From contig JBLHGQ010000031.1 in NCBI GenBank assembly GCA_047614505.1, positions 1 to 24,831 on the forward strand: a stretch of DNA of 24,831 nt. Reading direction: 5' to 3'. The position numbers and the translations under genes are program-made. Positions 23,730 through 24,831 of the stretch are shown piece after piece. Position 1 is the first letter of the stretch. The number at the start of each line of letters is the position of its first letter. Under the pieces are notes generated by a model. The model had not been told where the DNA came from. It ran no database searches and was given only the letters and a program-made list of their open reading frames with translations. This DNA is from JABDJL01 sp047614505. Lineage in GTDB: Bacteria; Pseudomonadota; Gammaproteobacteria; Xanthomonadales; SZUA-36.

Positions 23730-24647
23730 TCATTTCTCGTTCATAATCCCACTCGGCACATGACCGGTGGCAACGTGAACATTGGCAGAGTCACAATGCG
23801 CCTGCTGATCATCGAAGAAAATATCTGCACCAAAGGCTTTTAAGTATTCACCTTTGGGATTTCCTCCAAGGAAAAAAGACTCGTCTATCCGAATGCCCCA
23901 TTTACGCAATGTCAAAATGACTCTTTTATGTGCAGGGGCTGAGCGGGCAGTCACCAGTGCGGTACGAATCGGGTTGTTTTCAATCGGGTAAGCCGACTGA
24001 ATCTGGTGCAAGGCGGTAAGAAATGGCATAAAAGGACCGACACTCAAAGGTGTTTCGGCCGAGCGCCGCTCGCTATCTGAAAAAGCTTGAAGGCCATGCT
24101 CCTGAAATATCCGTTCTGCTTCATCGCTGAACAATACGGCATCACCATCAAAGGCAATGCGTAATTGATCGCTTTCGGGGCGATTGGTCTTGGCGGGCAA
24201 TACCATTGCTGCCGCGAAACCGGCCTCAAGCGTGCGCCTGACGTCTTCCGCGTGGGTAGATAAGAATAGACTAGCGCCAAAAGACTCCATATATGGATAG
24301 CGGCTTTCACCATTGGTAAACACAGCGCGTTCAATATTCAGGCCGTAATGCTCGATAGAGTTGAATATTCTCAGTCCCGTATCGGTGCTGTTACGCGATA
24401 GCAGGATAACGTCAACACCCGGATGCTCAACTGCATCGTCGTTGAGTGCGAGCAGTTTTCGTACCAGAGGAAATGCTTCGCCCCGTTTCAGGGTTACATT
24501 TTCTTTTGCCACCTGATATTCGCGGTAACCTTCAATACCCCGGTCTTCAAAAACCCGGTGGCTTTCCTCCAGATCGAACAAAGCCCGCGATGAGACCGCA
24601 ATCACCAGTGGTTTGGGAGTAAGTTGGTGGATATTGGCGGTTTTCAT
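23730..24647 (-). CDS. cytosolic 5'-nucleotidase (cN-I-like family)
   Basis: A 305-residue protein matching the 5'-nucleotidase family related to mammalian cytosolic nucleotidase I. It should dephosphorylate nucleoside 5'-monophosphates; the substrate is not readable. Characteristic stretches are LVIAVSSRALFDLEESHRVF at about 14-33, GVDVILLSRNSTDTGLRIFN, RAVFTNGESRYPYMESFGA and LRIAFDGDAVLFSDEAERIF. Also present are RTALVTARSAPAHKRVI and ADIFFDDQQAHCD. The Asp-rich FDGDAVLFSDE and FFDDQ segments resemble HAD-type metal and phosphate sites. There is no signal peptide. The ATG has no clear Shine-Dalgarno sequence. Only 39 bases separate it from the right-half repeat array, so its promoter must lie in or beyond that array. 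Its other end faces the left-half array. Confidence 0.87.
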   Translation of the reverse strand: MKTANIHQLTPKPLVIAVSSRALFDLEESHRVFEDRGIEGYREYQVAKENVTLKRGEAFPLVRKLLALNDDAVEHPGVDVILLSRNSTDTGLRIFNSIEHYGLNIERAVFTNGESRYPYMESFGASLFLSTHAEDVRRTLEAGFAAAMVLPAKTNRPESDQLRIAFDGDAVLFSDEAERIFQEHGLQAFSDSERRSAETPLSVGPFMPFLTALHQIQSAYPIENNPIRTALVTARSAPAHKRVILTLRKWGIRIDESFFLGGNPKGEYLKAFGADIFFDDQQAHCDSANVHVATGHVPSGIMNEK

Positions 24648-24686
24648 GGTGTTAGGTTAACAGATAGGTTCTCAAAGGCTGAGAAT

Positions 24687-24831
24687 AAAAAGCTTCGCGA
24701 TGGCTAAAAAGCTTCGCGATGGCTAAAAAGCTTCGCGATGGCTAAAAAGCTTCGCGATGGCTAAAAAGCTTCGCGATGGCTAAAAAGCTTCGCGATGGCT
24801 AAAAAGCTTCGCGATGGCTAAAAAGCTTCGC
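24687..24831. repeat. tandem array of right-half REP-like units, running off the window
   Basis: Seven perfect copies of the 19-base unit AAAAAGCTTCGCGATGGCT (24687-24819) plus 12 bases of an eighth; the array continues beyond the window. Read on the minus strand, the unit is AGCCATCGCGAAGCTTTTT. That equals the right end of the whole element at 23684-23700. It is therefore the complementary half of the element amplified at 23442-23651, in inverse orientation. Confidence 0.93.

Overview
The window is chromosomal DNA of moderate GC from a free-living gammaproteobacterium. The strongest evidence is a minus-strand cluster, rpoE-rseA-rseB-rseC-mucD-lepA-lepB-DUF4845-rnc-era-recO-pdxJ (17249 down to 6495), which matches the algU-mucABCD-lepA-lepB-rnc-era-recO-pdxJ order of Pseudomonas. 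Species and genus cannot be fixed from the sequence alone. I see no prophage, transposase gene, CRISPR array, rRNA or tRNA.

Layout. Positions 1-5751 hold a tight minus-strand operon: rlmD (23S rRNA methylation), nagZ (peptidoglycan recycling), hpt and a methylthioinosine phosphorylase (purine salvage), and fadH (2,4-dienoyl-CoA reductase). Positions 5752-6494 are a gap with only weak small ORFs and an intrinsic terminator that probably ends the pdxJ operon. Positions 6495-17249 are the envelope-stress / secretion / translation cluster. A sigma-E-type promoter sits upstream of rpoE. Positions 17496-21171 run on the plus strand: an ALDH7-family aldehyde dehydrogenase, then the overlapping pair pyrD-murB. 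Positions 21172-24831 hold an M28 lipoprotein peptidase (plus) and a cytosolic 5'-nucleotidase (minus), separated and bracketed by dense repeats.

How the genes work together. RpoE is held by RseA, protected by RseB and modulated by RseC. MucD is the periplasmic protease arm of the same response. LepB, LepA, RNase III, Era, RecO and PdxJ are housekeeping genes that travel with this locus. In the first operon the methylthioinosine phosphorylase would release hypoxanthine and the overlapping Hpt would convert it to IMP.

The protein-coding content is ordinary. The unusual material is intergenic. One family is REP-like: GTAGGAGCGATGGTGCG elements occur as whole hairpins, as a ten-copy left-half array, and as a right-half array running off the window end; the two half-arrays flank the nucleotidase gene. 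A second palindromic family, with core GGGGTCAGAGT, appears between mucD and lepA (a 27-bp perfect inverted repeat with tandem duplications) and between the aldehyde dehydrogenase and pyrD. I found no convincing new protein system.
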